Positions 16,217 through 24,254 of a stretch of DNA of 25,000 nt are shown here, piece by piece. The position numbers and the translations under genes were made by a program. Below the pieces are notes generated by a model. It did no database searches. It saw only the letters and a program-made list of their open reading frames with translations, and was not told the origin of the DNA. Source of the DNA: Symbiodinium natans (taxonomy: Eukaryota > Sar > Dinophyceae > Suessiales > Symbiodiniaceae); the NCBI GenBank assembly GCA_905221605.1, contig CAJNDS010002446.1, positions 1 through 25,000 on the forward strand, given 5' to 3'. Positions within the stretch are counted from its first letter, which is position 1; the number at the start of each line of letters is the position of its first letter.

Positions 16217-16258
16217 ACCCTAAACCCTAAACCCTCAACCCTAAACCTTAAACCCTAA
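16217..16258 (-). repeat. CCCTAAA array, left part of an interrupted array
   Basis: Six units ending TTAAACCCTAA at the left edge of the element at 16259-16681. The array continues in the same orientation at 16682. Confidence 0.93.
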
Positions 16259-16430
16259 TGTCGTACCCTGATTAGTCTGGACCCCTCCAATAATGAAAAG
16301 TTTTCCAAAAATTATTCAGGAGACAAAAATTCGATTGCCCCCCCCACAATAAAGTAAAGTTTTTCGGGCATGGGTTTCGGAAGAGAGAACAAAGGAGAGC
16401 AAGATGATTCTTACCTTTAGCTTTAATTAC

Positions 16431-16490
16431 TGAGCTTACCTGAGCTTTCCTGAGCTTACCTGAGCTTAGCTCATCTGAGCTTACCTGAGC
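16431..16490 (+). repeat. 10-bp TGAGCTTACC tandem repeat
   Basis: About six units (TGAGCTTACC, TGAGCTTTCC, TGAGCTTAGC), with one 5-base interruption at 16471-16475. TTTAATTAC and TTAATTACC flank it on the two sides. Confidence 0.92.
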
Positions 16491-16502
16491 TTAATTACCT
16501 AA

Positions 16503-16560
16503 GAGGAGAGGGAGAGGAAGAGGAGAGGGAAGAGGAGCGAAGGGGAAATGAAGAGGAGCC
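16503..16560 (+). repeat. Purine-rich GGAGAG tract
   Basis: A nearly all-G/A run inside the transposon-like element. Confidence 0.88.
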
Positions 16561-16640
16561 GGTGGGAGGGGCCCGGGGCCGAAAATTCGTTTGGGGGGTC
16601 CCTTTTTTTGGTGACACTACTGCGGGGGTGGATTTAGTTT

Positions 16641-16659
16641 GGGGGGGGGGGGCCCCCCC
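16641..16659. repeat. G12-C7 tract
   Basis: Twelve G followed immediately by seven C, close to the right terminal inverted repeat. Confidence 0.95.
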
Positions 16660-16681
16660 AAACACTAATCAGGATACCACA

Positions 16682-16717
16682 TTAAACCCCAAACCCTAAA
16701 CCCTAAACCCCTGAACC
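16682..16717 (-). repeat. CCCTAAA array, right part of an interrupted array
   Basis: Four to five units (first CCCCAAA). It continues the orientation of 16217-16258. Confidence 0.9.
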
Positions 16718-16833
16718 ATGCAAACCGGCGTTCAAGTCTTGGGTTTGTTTGCAGAAACTAGCACGCAGGGCTTTAAGCCTTAGCATTCGCCCAAGGAAAT
16801 CTTGCTGCCCAAGCAACAGAGGACAAACTACAT

Positions 16834-16868
16834 CCGAAACCCTAAACCCTAAACCATAAACCCTAAAC
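16834..16868 (-). repeat. CCCTAAA array, short
   Basis: Four to five units, one CCATAAA. Confidence 0.92.
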
Positions 16869-16993
16869 TCGAAATCCTTGTAGGTAGGGGCGTGGAACAC
16901 CAGACTCGTGCTGGAAAGCCGTTGACGTGAGGCGAACTTCCTGAATCTCCGCCATCAACCCAAAGATGCTGACGAAGCGGTTCTAAACCAGAA

Positions 16994-17084
16994 GGGTCTA
17001 GGGTCTAGGGTCTAGGGTCTAGGGTTTAGGGTTTAGGGTTTAGGGTTTAGGGCTTAGGGTTTCGGGTTTAGGGTTTCGGGTTTA
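16994..17084 (+). repeat. TCTAGGG block followed by TTTAGGG
   Basis: Four consecutive TCTAGGG units, then about eight canonical or TTTCGGG units. Confidence 0.96.
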
Positions 17085-17416
17085 AGAACACCTCGACACC
17101 CAGGGCCCCCAGCAGAGATCCGTAAGGGTCTGCTGCGCTTGGCAATCCAGAGAGGGACGAAGAACGGCAAGATATAACATAGGAAGTATGCTTGATATAA
17201 AGGTCGTGATACAGCCGCTTCGATCATGATGAAAAGCAGAACTGCAATAGTCAAAAATGACAAATCAGAAACTAGCACTGCTGATCACAACAAGAACAGA
17301 ATCCTAAACATCAGCATTGTCATAAGAGTCAGATAAGAAGGAGTAAGAATAAAAGCAAGAGTAATAGCAACAGCAATCGTCATGGCAAGAGTGAGAGTAC
17401 AAGTAGTAGAATAACC
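17085..17416. other. Spacer with a hydrophobic frame
   Basis: The minus-strand frame 17278-17054 encodes a strongly hydrophobic N-terminal half, which could form one or two membrane spans, and then runs into telomeric sequence. It starts with GTG and has a TGA three codons upstream. From 17281 to 17411 the plus strand is purine/A-rich with loose AAGAGTAATAGCAACAGC-like triplets, so its complement gives Leu/Ile/Phe-rich translations by composition alone. I do not call a gene. Confidence 0.5.
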
Positions 17417-17510
17417 ATAAACCTGAAACCTAAAACCTACTAAACCCTAATCCCTAAACCCTAAACCCTAAACCATACACCTTGAACCCTGAACCCTGAA
17501 ACCGAAACCG
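17417..17510 (-). repeat. CCCTAAA array, degenerate at both ends
   Basis: Canonical in the middle (17442-17472), with CCCTGAA units at the right. Confidence 0.92.
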
Positions 17511-17612
17511 CCAGGCCACAAGGTTTCCGAGTCTTTGAGCGTCGGATGTCTATCAACTCCAAGGCACACCGCTGGCTTCGAGCCTCTGGGCAACATCCCC
17601 CTGAGGCGAGAG

Positions 17613-17713
17613 GGGTTTAGGGTTTAGGGTTTAGGGTTTAGGGTTTAGGGTTTAGGGTTTAGGGTTCAGGGTTTAAGTTTTGAGCTCAGGGTTTGGGGTT
17701 TAGGGTTTAGGGT
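17613..17713 (+). repeat. TTTAGGG array
   Basis: About nine canonical units, then TTCAGGG, a short break and three more units. Confidence 0.96.
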
Positions 17714-17762
17714 GCTGCGCACCCTGCTTCATATGCACGCTAGCGCTTGGGTTTCTTGAGTT

Positions 17763-17940
17763 GGTTTAGGGTTTAGGGTTTAGGGTTTAGGGTTTGGGGT
17801 TTAAGGTTTAGGGTCAGGGTTTAGGGTTTAGGGTTTAGGGTTTAGGGTTTAGGGTTTAGGGTTTAGGGTTTAGGGTTTAGGGTTTAGGGTTTAGGGTTTA
17901 GGGTTTAGGGTTTAGGGTTTAGGGTTTAGGGTTTAGGGTC
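17763..17940 (+). repeat. Long TTTAGGG array
   Basis: About 25 units. Variants (TTTGGGG, TTTAAGG, a TCAGGG) lie near 17795-17818 and the rest is homogeneous. Confidence 0.98.
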
Positions 17941-18039
17941 TGGGGAGAAAGGGACAGTCCGCTTCTGCCGCTCGGCGTTGCAGATTCTGGTTCTTAAGCC
18001 AGGCCTTTGAGCTCGGATCAGGAAGGCTTCAGGGTTCAA

Positions 18040-18083
18040 TGCTTAGGGTTTAGAGCTTAAGGTTTAGGGTTTAGGGTTTAGGG
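18040..18083 (+). repeat. TTTAGGG array, short
   Basis: Five to six units, including TTTAGAGC and TTAAGG. Confidence 0.92.
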
Positions 18084-18177
18084 ACTATTCCTGGAGGAGC
18101 TGCAAAACTCGCCCAGGACCGACCTAGCGAGGATAGGTCTTTCACGTGCTGTGATTGGTTGTTCCTGTGTACTACTC

Positions 18178-18267
18178 AGGGTTTAGGGTTTAGGGTTTAG
18201 GGTTTAGGGTTTAGGGTTTAGGGTTTAGGGTTTAGGGTTTAGGGTTTAGGGTTTAGGGTTTAGGGTT
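18178..18267 (+). repeat. Homogeneous TTTAGGG array
   Basis: About 12 to 13 canonical units with no variant. Confidence 0.98.
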
Positions 18268-18270
18268 ACT

Positions 18271-18375
18271 AGTCCCAAGAGTAAACTAGGAATAAACAGG
18301 GTACCCTTTTGGTTTTAAGGGGATTATAAGGGAACCCCAACCCTAAAAAAAGGAGGAAAAAAAGCCCGGTCCTAG
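18271..18375. repeat. Dispersed repeat of about 100 bp, copy 2
   Basis: Homologous by eye to 14665-14770 in the same orientation. It begins within a few bases of the end of the array at 18178-18267. Its core, read on the other strand, is TTATAATCCCCTTAAAACC, the dispersed spacer motif. Confidence 0.82.
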
Positions 18376-18537
18376 TACTATTGCTACTGCTAACAAAATT
18401 GTTCGGAGTTGTGTGACAACTATTGCTATTGCAACTACCCGAAGTTTGCATGCGTAAGGCAGGTTTCTGCGGAAGAGGTTCTGCTTTGAGCAGACTGAAC
18501 CCGAAAGCGTTATGGAAACCCCCAACGGCCCAACTAC

Positions 18538-18583
18538 ACTAAACCCTAAACCCTAAACCTTAAACCGTAAACCCAAAAACCCA
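18538..18583 (-). repeat. CCCTAAA array
   Basis: Six units with CCTTAAA, CCGTAAA and CCCAAAAA variants. Confidence 0.92.
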
Positions 18584-18683
18584 ACTACCCTACCTGAAAG
18601 GAGAAGGGGGGGGGGACTGGAGATTGGGGTAGTTCTGTCCAGAATGGCATCCCAAGTCCCAAAGAGAAGAAGAGCAGCAGAAA

Positions 18684-18782
18684 ATCCTAAACCCTGAACC
18701 CTCAACCGTAAACCTTAAACCCTAAACCCTATAAACCCTAAACCCTAAACCCCAAACCCCAAACCCTAAACCCTAAACCCAA
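18684..18782 (-). repeat. CCCTAAA array
   Basis: About 13 units with CCCTGAA, CCCTCAA, CCGTAAA and CCCCAAA variants. Confidence 0.95.
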
Positions 18783-18814
18783 AGAGAGAGAGAGAGAGAA
18801 AAAAAAAAAAAAAA
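18783..18814 (+). repeat. GA microsatellite and A16 tract
   Basis: About eight GA units followed by 16 A, abutting the preceding array without a gap. Confidence 0.95.
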
Positions 18815-18902
18815 GAAGAGCAGCGAAGGCCTTGATCTGAAGAATCTGTAGCTTGTTCTCTGCGGGATCCTGCGCCATCCCTGCCACCAGGCCATGGAGC
18901 TG

Positions 18903-18992
18903 GGTTTACGGTTTAGGGTTTAGGGTTTAGGGTTTAGGGTTTAGGGTCTAGGGTTTAGGGTTTGGGGTTTGGGGTTTGGGGTTTAGGGTTTT
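18903..18992 (+). repeat. TTTAGGG array with TTTGGGG block
   Basis: About eight canonical units, then three consecutive TTTGGGG, then two more TTTAGGG-type units. Confidence 0.96.
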
Positions 18993-19308
18993 GGAGTAGT
19001 CTAAGGAGGTCGGCTATATGGTCAGCTCTCTTAATCATGGTCCCTTGTGGGTGCACTACTATGTGGCGGCCCCCATTCTTTAGGGTAGCTACCCAAAAAG
19101 GGACCAGCATCTTTTCAGAACATCTCGCCAGTCTCCAGTCTACCCCTAGAAGGACCTTCAACACAGCAGACTTCGGTCAGCTTTCCCCTAAGTACCCAGT
19201 CTAGTCAACGGGCTTGGAGGCCAAGTAAGGGGTCGCTGATGTTCGTAAACTCCCAGATGTACAAATAAACGTGGTTTGCTTGTGACTCAATCTACTGTAA
19301 AGCTAGAT
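18993..19308. other. Spacer with dispersed-motif traces
   Basis: TATGTGGCGGCCCC near 19060 and CCCAAAAAGGGACC near 19092 resemble segments at 2813-2848. The plus-strand frame through 18962-19204 is open because it enters from TTTGGGG units. I recognise no product. Confidence 0.55.
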
Positions 19309-19366
19309 CCCTAAACCCTAAACCCTAAACCCTAAACCCTAACCCCTAAACCCCCCCCCCCCCCCC
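19309..19366 (-). repeat. CCCTAAA array running into poly-C (16 C)
   Basis: Five to six units, the last CCCCTAAA, followed directly by C16 at 19351-19366. Confidence 0.95.
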
Positions 19367-19450
19367 ATTTCCGTGACCTCTCCAGCTTGGCAAAGGCAGT
19401 CGCTCTCACTTTCCCCGGAGAGGACCTTGGAGGTCTAACGTCCATGGAAG

Positions 19451-19555
19451 TTTAGGGTTTAGGGTTTAGGGTTTAGGGTTTAGGGTTTAGGGTTTAGGGT
19501 TTAGGGTTTAGGGTTTAGGGTTTAGGGTTTAGGGTTTAGGGTTTAGGGTTTAGGG
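19451..19555 (+). repeat. Homogeneous TTTAGGG array
   Basis: About 15 canonical units with no variant. Confidence 0.98.
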
Positions 19556-19710
19556 CACGTGCAGGGCTTAAGGCTTGCGTGCCTTGCAGACTGGAAACTG
19601 CAATCGCCCTGAATCAAAAGCCCTGCAAAACCTACGAGCCCTAAACCGTGTGGCTAAGGATTTAGGTAGGGTTTAACCATCGGATCCCATCAACCCTAGG
19701 CTTCAGAATC

Positions 19711-19835
19711 TAAGGTTGAGGGTTTAGGGTTTAGGGTTTAGGGTTTAGGGTTTAGGGTTTAGGGTTTAGGGTTTAGGGTTTAGGGTGTAGGGTGTAGGGT
19801 TTAGGGTTAAGGGTTAAGGGTTAAGGGTTTAGGGG
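19711..19835 (+). repeat. TTTAGGG array with TGTAGGG and TTAAGGG blocks
   Basis: About ten canonical units, two TGTAGGG, then three TTAAGGG. The variants are adjacent, not scattered. Confidence 0.97.
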
Positions 19836-19983
19836 ACCCGAAACAACCTCCCCCAAAGCTGCGAACTCTGAACAACTCCAAAGCCTGCAGATGATGAGGG
19901 TCGAGCTGGTTGCTGGCCCCGAGGCGGGAAATCCAACTGTTCAGGCGGTGCTGTCCCGCGTCCCTTCTGTACGACTCCTCAGG

Positions 19984-20027
19984 CCTAAACCCTAAACCCT
20001 AAACCCTAACCCTCAACCCTAAACTCT
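19984..20027 (-). repeat. CCCTAAA array
   Basis: Six units with CCCTAA and CCCTCAA. Confidence 0.94.
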
Positions 20028-20144
20028 CTGCCCTTCCATCCTAGACTCGGCTCAATGGTTCATGGGGCTTCCTGGACTTCCACTGGGAAGATTTGATCAC
20101 CTGTCAAAGTTGCGAGGATCGAGATGTTAAAGGCGAATGCGCTG

Positions 20145-20207
20145 AAACCCTAAACACTAAACCCTAAACTCTAAACTCTAAACTCTAAACCCTAAACCCT
20201 AAACCCC
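20145..20207 (-). repeat. CCCTAAA / CTCTAAA array
   Basis: Nine units, three consecutive ones being CTCTAAA. Confidence 0.95.
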
Positions 20208-20312
20208 TTTCCTTCTTGCTGTGCGCCGGCACGGACTCAATTGGTCCACCCCTTGGCGCACTCGGCGCAGGTCTTGAGCCCGTCACAGCGAAACTCTACT
20301 CCAGCCCTACAA

Positions 20313-20359
20313 GGGTTTAGGGTTTTGGGTTTAGAGTTTAGGGTTTAGGGTTTAGGGTC
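20313..20359 (+). repeat. TTTAGGG array
   Basis: Six units with TTTTGGG and TTTAGAG. Confidence 0.93.
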
Positions 20360-20387
20360 TATCCGGCTGGTGTGCTTTTGCCTCGGA

Positions 20388-20416
20388 GTTTAGGGTTTAA
20401 GGTTTGGGGTTTAGGA
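20388..20416 (+). repeat. TTTAGGG array, short
   Basis: Four units with TTTAAGG and TTTGGGG. Confidence 0.88.
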
Positions 20417-20475
20417 GATGACAACAACTTACGCCTCAAAAGCCCATGAATGTGTTGGAGAAGACCTCACTGAGA

Positions 20476-20580
20476 TTTAGGGTTTAGGGTTTAGCGTTTA
20501 GGGTTTGGGGTTTAGGGTTTAGGGTTTAGGGCTTGGACTTGAGGGATTCAGGGTTTAGGGTTTAAGGGTTCAGGGCTTAG
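20476..20580 (+). repeat. TTTAGGG array, interrupted
   Basis: About seven units to 20531, a break with GGACTTGAGGGA, then TTCAGGG/TTTAGGG/TTTAAGGG. Confidence 0.93.
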
Positions 20581-20686
20581 GCCTCAAGACTTCGGGCTCG
20601 AAGTTGCTTAGGGTTGCAGTGGGAAAGAGCTGTTGAGGAGAACCAAAACACCTACGGCTCGAACCCCAACATTTCCACACCCCAGA

Positions 20687-20782
20687 TCCTCAACCCTCAA
20701 CCTGCAACCCTGAATCCCGAAATCCTAAACCCTAAACCCTAAATCCTAAACCCGAAATTCTCAATCCTCAATACTCAACTCC
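20687..20782 (-). repeat. CCCTAAA array, strongly degenerate
   Basis: CCCTCAA, CCTGCAA, CCCTGAA, CCCGAAA, CCTAAAT and CCTCAAT units, with canonical ones only at about 20725-20745. Confidence 0.85.
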
Positions 20783-20936
20783 CTACGTTTGGAAGGCTCA
20801 GGGATAGGGTGTAAGGTTTGAGGAACTTTTTCCCCGTCAAGATGCCCCGCAGTAACAGGCAAGCTGAATTAGGCACTCTCTCTGCACCGCCAGTGTCCAG
20901 ACTAGGGATGAGCGGTGCCGAAACATAAGCCCTGGA

Positions 20937-20985
20937 ACCCTAAACCCTAAACCCTAAACCCCAGACCCTAAACCTTAAACCCCAA
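20937..20985 (-). repeat. CCCTAAA array
   Basis: Six to seven units with CCCCAGA and CCTTAAA. Confidence 0.93.
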
Positions 20986-21076
20986 CAATATTGTGGTGGT
21001 TCGGCTTCCCTGAACTCTAAGCCCTTTTGCAATCCAGAAGCCTGAGCCTGAGACCACCCCTAAGAAAGCCGTGAGC

Positions 21077-21190
21077 CCTCCTAAACCCTGAACCCTAAAC
21101 CCTAAACCCTAAACCCTCAACCCTGAACCCTAAAACCCTAAACCCTAAAACCCTAAGCCCTAAACCCTGAAACCCTGAGCTCTAAACCCT
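21077..21190 (-). repeat. CCCTAAA array
   Basis: About 15 units, with CCCTGAA, CCCTCAA and 8-bp CCCTAAAA forms. Confidence 0.95.
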
Positions 21191-21321
21191 TTCAGAAAGC
21201 CTGTGCCCAAGCCTCCTTTAAGCAAGAAACAGCCCTCAGCTTTCAGGACTTAGGGAGGCTTAGGGGGAGTTGAGGACCATGGCAGAGATAAAGACAGTTT
21301 ATCGTATAAATGCTATGCCAG

Positions 21322-21390
21322 CTAGGGTTCAGGGTTTGGGTTTCGGGTTTACTGTTTAGGGTTAGGTTTAGGGCGGTTTAGGCGTATAGG
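21322..21390 (+). repeat. TTTAGGG array, degenerate
   Basis: TTCAGGG, TTTGGG, TTTCGGG, TTTAGGCGG; few canonical units. Confidence 0.82.
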
Positions 21391-21604
21391 GTGTACGCCC
21401 CTCGGACCACAGATGCACAAGAGGACTAGAGGTCAGGGCTTGGCGTTGTGTGCGGGATCTCGTACCCCGAAGGATGTAGCCCGAAGAGGTTCCCTTAATA
21501 TGCTCCTACTATGGCCCTTAAATTCCCTTAGGGGATCCTTATAAAGGGCCCCGAAACCCAAGGGTACAACCTTAGGGGTCCAAGGCAGAGTCCCATGAAG
21601 AGGC

Positions 21605-21680
21605 AAACCCTAAACCCTAAACCCTAAACCCTAAACCCTAAACCCTAAACCCTAAACCCTAAACCCTAAACCCTAAACCC
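21605..21680 (-). repeat. Homogeneous CCCTAAA array
   Basis: About 11 canonical units with no variant. Confidence 0.98.
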
Positions 21681-21805
21681 TCTGCCTGCCGGGCCCTGGT
21701 GGTGGGAAGTGCCAAGTGGACCCCTGCTCAGAGGCCGCGCTGGCGAGAACGCCGTGCAGTTCCTTTACGATCATGTGCTGAGTCCCGCCGGTAAGTATGA
21801 CTATC

Positions 21806-21963
21806 ATAAACCCTGAAGCCCTAAACCCTAAACCCTAAACCCTAAACCCTAAACCCTAAACCCTAAACCCTGAACCCTAAACCCTAAACCCTAAACCCTA
21901 AACCCTAAACCCTAAACCCCCGGAACGTATCTTCAACCCTAAGCCGCTAAACCCTGAACCCTG
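21806..21963 (-). repeat. CCCTAAA array
   Basis: About 15 nearly uniform units to 21919 (two CCCTGAA-type), then a short break and three degenerate units. Confidence 0.96.
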
Positions 21964-22025
21964 GCCCTGTTCGGGGTCTGGTTTTCGTTTAGGGCTCAAG
22001 GAGACAAGGTTGGGTTGAGAGGGTC

Positions 22026-22140
22026 GGGGTTTAGGGATTTAGGGCTTAGCGGGTGCTTAGCGGGCGTTCGTGGGCCTTGGAGGGGTTTAGGGTTAGGGGT
22101 TCTGGGTTTGGGGTTAGGGGTTAGAAGATAAGGTTGAGGG
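22026..22140 (+). repeat. TTTAGGG array, degenerate
   Basis: TTTAGGGA, TTAGGGC, TTAGCGGG, TTAGGGG and TTTGGGG units. No long canonical run. Confidence 0.85.
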
Positions 22141-22239
22141 ATTGCATGCGGTGCTGAATTGGAGGGCGCGACAGAATCCCTGCACCTGACAAAGTAAGGC
22201 GCTCGAATGCACCAAGCATACCTCATTCTAAAGGGCACA

Positions 22240-22261
22240 GGGGGGGGGGGGGGGGGGGGGG
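22240..22261 (+). repeat. Poly-G tract (22 G)
   Basis: The longest homopolymer in the window. Preceded by AAGGGCACA and followed by AGGGGTGCTCTTCTAG, matching the setting of the G20 tract at 8857-8876. Confidence 0.95.
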
Positions 22262-22287
22262 AGGGGTGCTCTTCTAGATTGGGCTCT

Positions 22288-22320
22288 CGGGGGTCCTTTC
22301 TACTCCGGGGGTCCTTTCTA
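22288..22320. repeat. 18-bp tandem pair
   Basis: CGGGGGTCCTTTCTA occurs at 22288-22302 and 22306-22320. Confidence 0.93.
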
Positions 22321-22379
22321 TAGAGGCTTCTTCCATGAACCTCAGGGTAAAGGTCTCTAATTTAGCCCCCGTGCAGGTT

Positions 22380-22467
22380 AAACCCGAAACCCGAAACCCT
22401 AAACCCTAAACCCTAAACCCTAAACCCTAAACCCTAAACCCTAAACCCTAAACCCTAAACCCTAAAC
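22380..22467 (-). repeat. CCCTAAA array
   Basis: Two CCCGAAA units, then about ten canonical ones. Confidence 0.97.
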
Positions 22468-22565
22468 GTTCTCCGAGCCAGGTCTGGCGCCTCTGAGAGC
22501 GTGACATTGACTGCCAGGACCGGAGCAGCGCCAAGTACAGCTGCCCTCTAAACCGAAACTCCTGT

Positions 22566-22690
22566 AAACCCTAAACCCTAAACCCTAAACCCTAAACCCT
22601 AAACCCTAAACCCTAAACCCTAAACCCCAAACCTAAACCCCAAACCCCAAACCCCACACCTCACACCTCACACCCCACACCCCACACCCC
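22566..22690 (-). repeat. CCCTAAA array decaying to CCCCACA
   Basis: About eight canonical units, then CCCCAAA, then a block of CCTCACA and CCCCACA from about 22652. The change is stepwise from left to right. Confidence 0.96.
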
Positions 22691-22810
22691 AACTTCCTGA
22701 GCCCTGCGCCCTGTTCTAGGTGCTTGCAGCAAAGGAACTCGGTTTACGACAACGGTTGCACATAGAAGTAGGCGGAAACGGCCTCCTAAACCTCAAAACC
22801 CGCTCCCTCT

Positions 22811-22862
22811 AGACCCTAAGCCCACAGCCCGAAACCTAAACCCTAAACCCAAAACCCTTAAA
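22811..22862 (-). repeat. CCCTAAA array, degenerate
   Basis: CCCTAAG, CCCGAAA, CCTAAA, CCCTAAA and CCCAAAA units. Confidence 0.85.
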
Positions 22863-23044
22863 TGCCCTGAAGTAACCTGGTTTGACCCTCTGCCTCTGGA
22901 AGACTTGTCTGCTACTCCCGTCCTAGCACAACCGATTCAGAGAGACTTGGGTATTTCCCAGTCTTTAGGGTTTGGGGTATAGGGTACCCCCCTAGTATAC
23001 CCCGAAATGCTGGAAATCCTGATTTTGGAAGTCCTGTAAGGGTT

Positions 23045-23116
23045 ACCCCTAAACCTTAAACCCTGAAACCTGAAGAACCTTAAACCCATAGGGTTTAGGG
23101 TGGTTTAGGGTTTTGA
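23045..23116. repeat. Abutting CCCTAAA and TTTAGGG arrays
   Basis: A degenerate C-rich array (23045-23088) meets a short G-rich array (23090-23116) at CCCATAGGG, an inverted junction with no spacer. Confidence 0.85.
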
Positions 23117-23205
23117 CTGAAGGCTGTTAATATCTTTTCCGGGGTCCCAAAAGGTTTTGGATGTTTTGTAAGACTTGAAGAGTTGATTAGGACTTTTATG
23201 GCTTC

Positions 23206-23246
23206 GGTTTTTAGGGCTCAGGGCTGAGGATTTAGGGATTGGGTTT
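23206..23246 (+). repeat. TTTAGGG array, vestigial
   Basis: TTTTTAGGGC, TCAGGGC and TTTAGGGA fragments only. Confidence 0.6.
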
Positions 23247-23316
23247 TACAAAACCTGACCCCGTTGTCTTACAAGACCCTGAACCCAAAAACCCTCGAAC
23301 TCCGGGATGTACTTAG

Positions 23317-23400
23317 CTTAGGGTGTAGGGTTTGGGGTTTAGGGTTTCGGGTTCGGGTTTGATATTTGGGGCTTAGGGTTTAGGGTTTAGGGTTTCGGGT
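23317..23400 (+). repeat. TTTAGGG array, degenerate
   Basis: TGTAGGG, TTTGGGG and TTTCGGG units at the left, a break at about 23360, then three canonical units. Confidence 0.9.
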
Positions 23401-23487
23401 AGACCTTGCGCCGCTTATCCAGAGGTTTGCTGGAGCGTGCGAGCCTCCTCCTCGGCGAGGAGCGCCTGGACCAAGAGAGCCCCAGAA

Positions 23488-23588
23488 TAGGGTTTAGGGT
23501 TTGGGGTTTAGAGATTAGGGTTTGGGGTTTGGGGTTTGGGGTTTGGGGTTTGGGGTTTAGGGTTTGGGGTTTAGGGTTTAGGGTTTAG
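23488..23588 (+). repeat. TTTGGGG / TTTAGGG array
   Basis: Five consecutive TTTGGGG units at 23521-23555, flanked by canonical units. Loss of the TAG in these units keeps a short frame open (Val-Trp-Gly-Leu-Gly-Phe repeats at 23406-23588). It is not a gene. Confidence 0.97.
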
Positions 23589-23776
23589 GGGGTTTAGGGG
23601 GCTTAGGGGGTTTAGGGGTTTAGGGGGTTTAGGGGGTTTAGGGGGTTAGGGGGTTTAGGGGGTTTAGGGGGTTTAGGGGGTTTAGGGGGTTTAGGGGGTT
23701 TAGGGGGTTTAGGGGGTTTAGGGGGTTTAGGGGGTTTAGGGGGTTTAGGGGGTTTAGGCGGTTTAGGCGGTTTAGG
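23589..23776 (+). repeat. 9-bp TTTAGGGGG array
   Basis: About 20 units with five G instead of three, ending in three TTTAGGCGG units. It is continuous with the 7-bp array to its left, so the longer unit arose within the array and was amplified. Confidence 0.97.
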
Positions 23777-23825
23777 CGGTCTAGGGGTCTAGGGATTAGA
23801 GTTAGGGCTTAGGGTTTAGGGCTTA
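23777..23825 (+). repeat. Degenerate tail of the TTTAGGGGG array
   Basis: TCTAGGGG, ATTAGAG, TTAGGGC and a return to TTTAGGG. Confidence 0.88.
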
Positions 23826-24254
23826 GTTCATAAACAGCCATAGAATCGTATCATGATCATAACCCTCACGAATAATCATAGAACCATACACTCAAGCGAG
23901 ATTCACCCGATACAGTAAGCAAAAGACATGGTGTGGGGCTAGGTGACGGAGTATAAAGCCCTCCAGGCATTGAGACATTGACGACGCAGAATGAAAACAC
24001 TAAACCCTTGAACACGCAACTCTTTTGACCTCTAAATTCAGGGACCTGTGCCCCAATAAGATTCCCCCAACATGCGGCTTCTTCTGGGGCTCCAAGTATC
24101 TTTCGGGAGCCTTACACTTACGTGGTATGCAAAACGAAGCCATGTTTGGGAAAACCCCTAAGCGCTTAGCCGCTCTCTGGTTGGCCTCCGTTTTTTCTCG
24201 CCCAAAGTCACGCTCTCTGCTACTCTACGGGGCTGCATGGTGTTTGCAGATTGG
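23826..24254. other. Spacer with an open but unrecognised frame
   Basis: The plus strand is open from just after a TAA at 24001 to 24375. The first 80 or so codons (to about 24250) are not repeat-derived and use a balanced mix of residues; the rest runs through TTTGGGG units. There is no ATG near its start, the first in-frame ATG being near 24127. I recognise no domain. It could be an exon fragment or chance. Confidence 0.45.

Larger units (their letters stand above)
16259..16681. mobile_element. 423-bp non-autonomous transposon-like element
   Basis: The ends are inverted repeats of 18 bp (16259-16276 and 16664-16681) with consensus TGTSGTAYCCTGATTAGT and two mismatches, so the element begins TG and ends CA. 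It is flanked by TTAAACCCTAA (16248-16258) and TTAAACCCCAA (16682-16692), a possible target duplication of 8 to 11 bp, though both lie in telomere-like sequence where partial matches arise easily. CCCTAAA arrays on both sides face the same way, as expected if one array was split by the insertion. Inside are a 10-bp TGAGCTTACC tandem repeat, a purine-rich tract and a G12C7 run. No coding capacity. An 8-bp-type duplication would fit hAT- or Mutator-like mobilisation, but the family is not determined. Confidence 0.72.

Noticed and set aside
17054-17278. Possible membrane-protein fragment on the minus strand
   Set aside because: GTG start, TGA three codons upstream, C-terminus encoded by array sequence, and hydrophobicity explained by the pyrimidine-rich strand.
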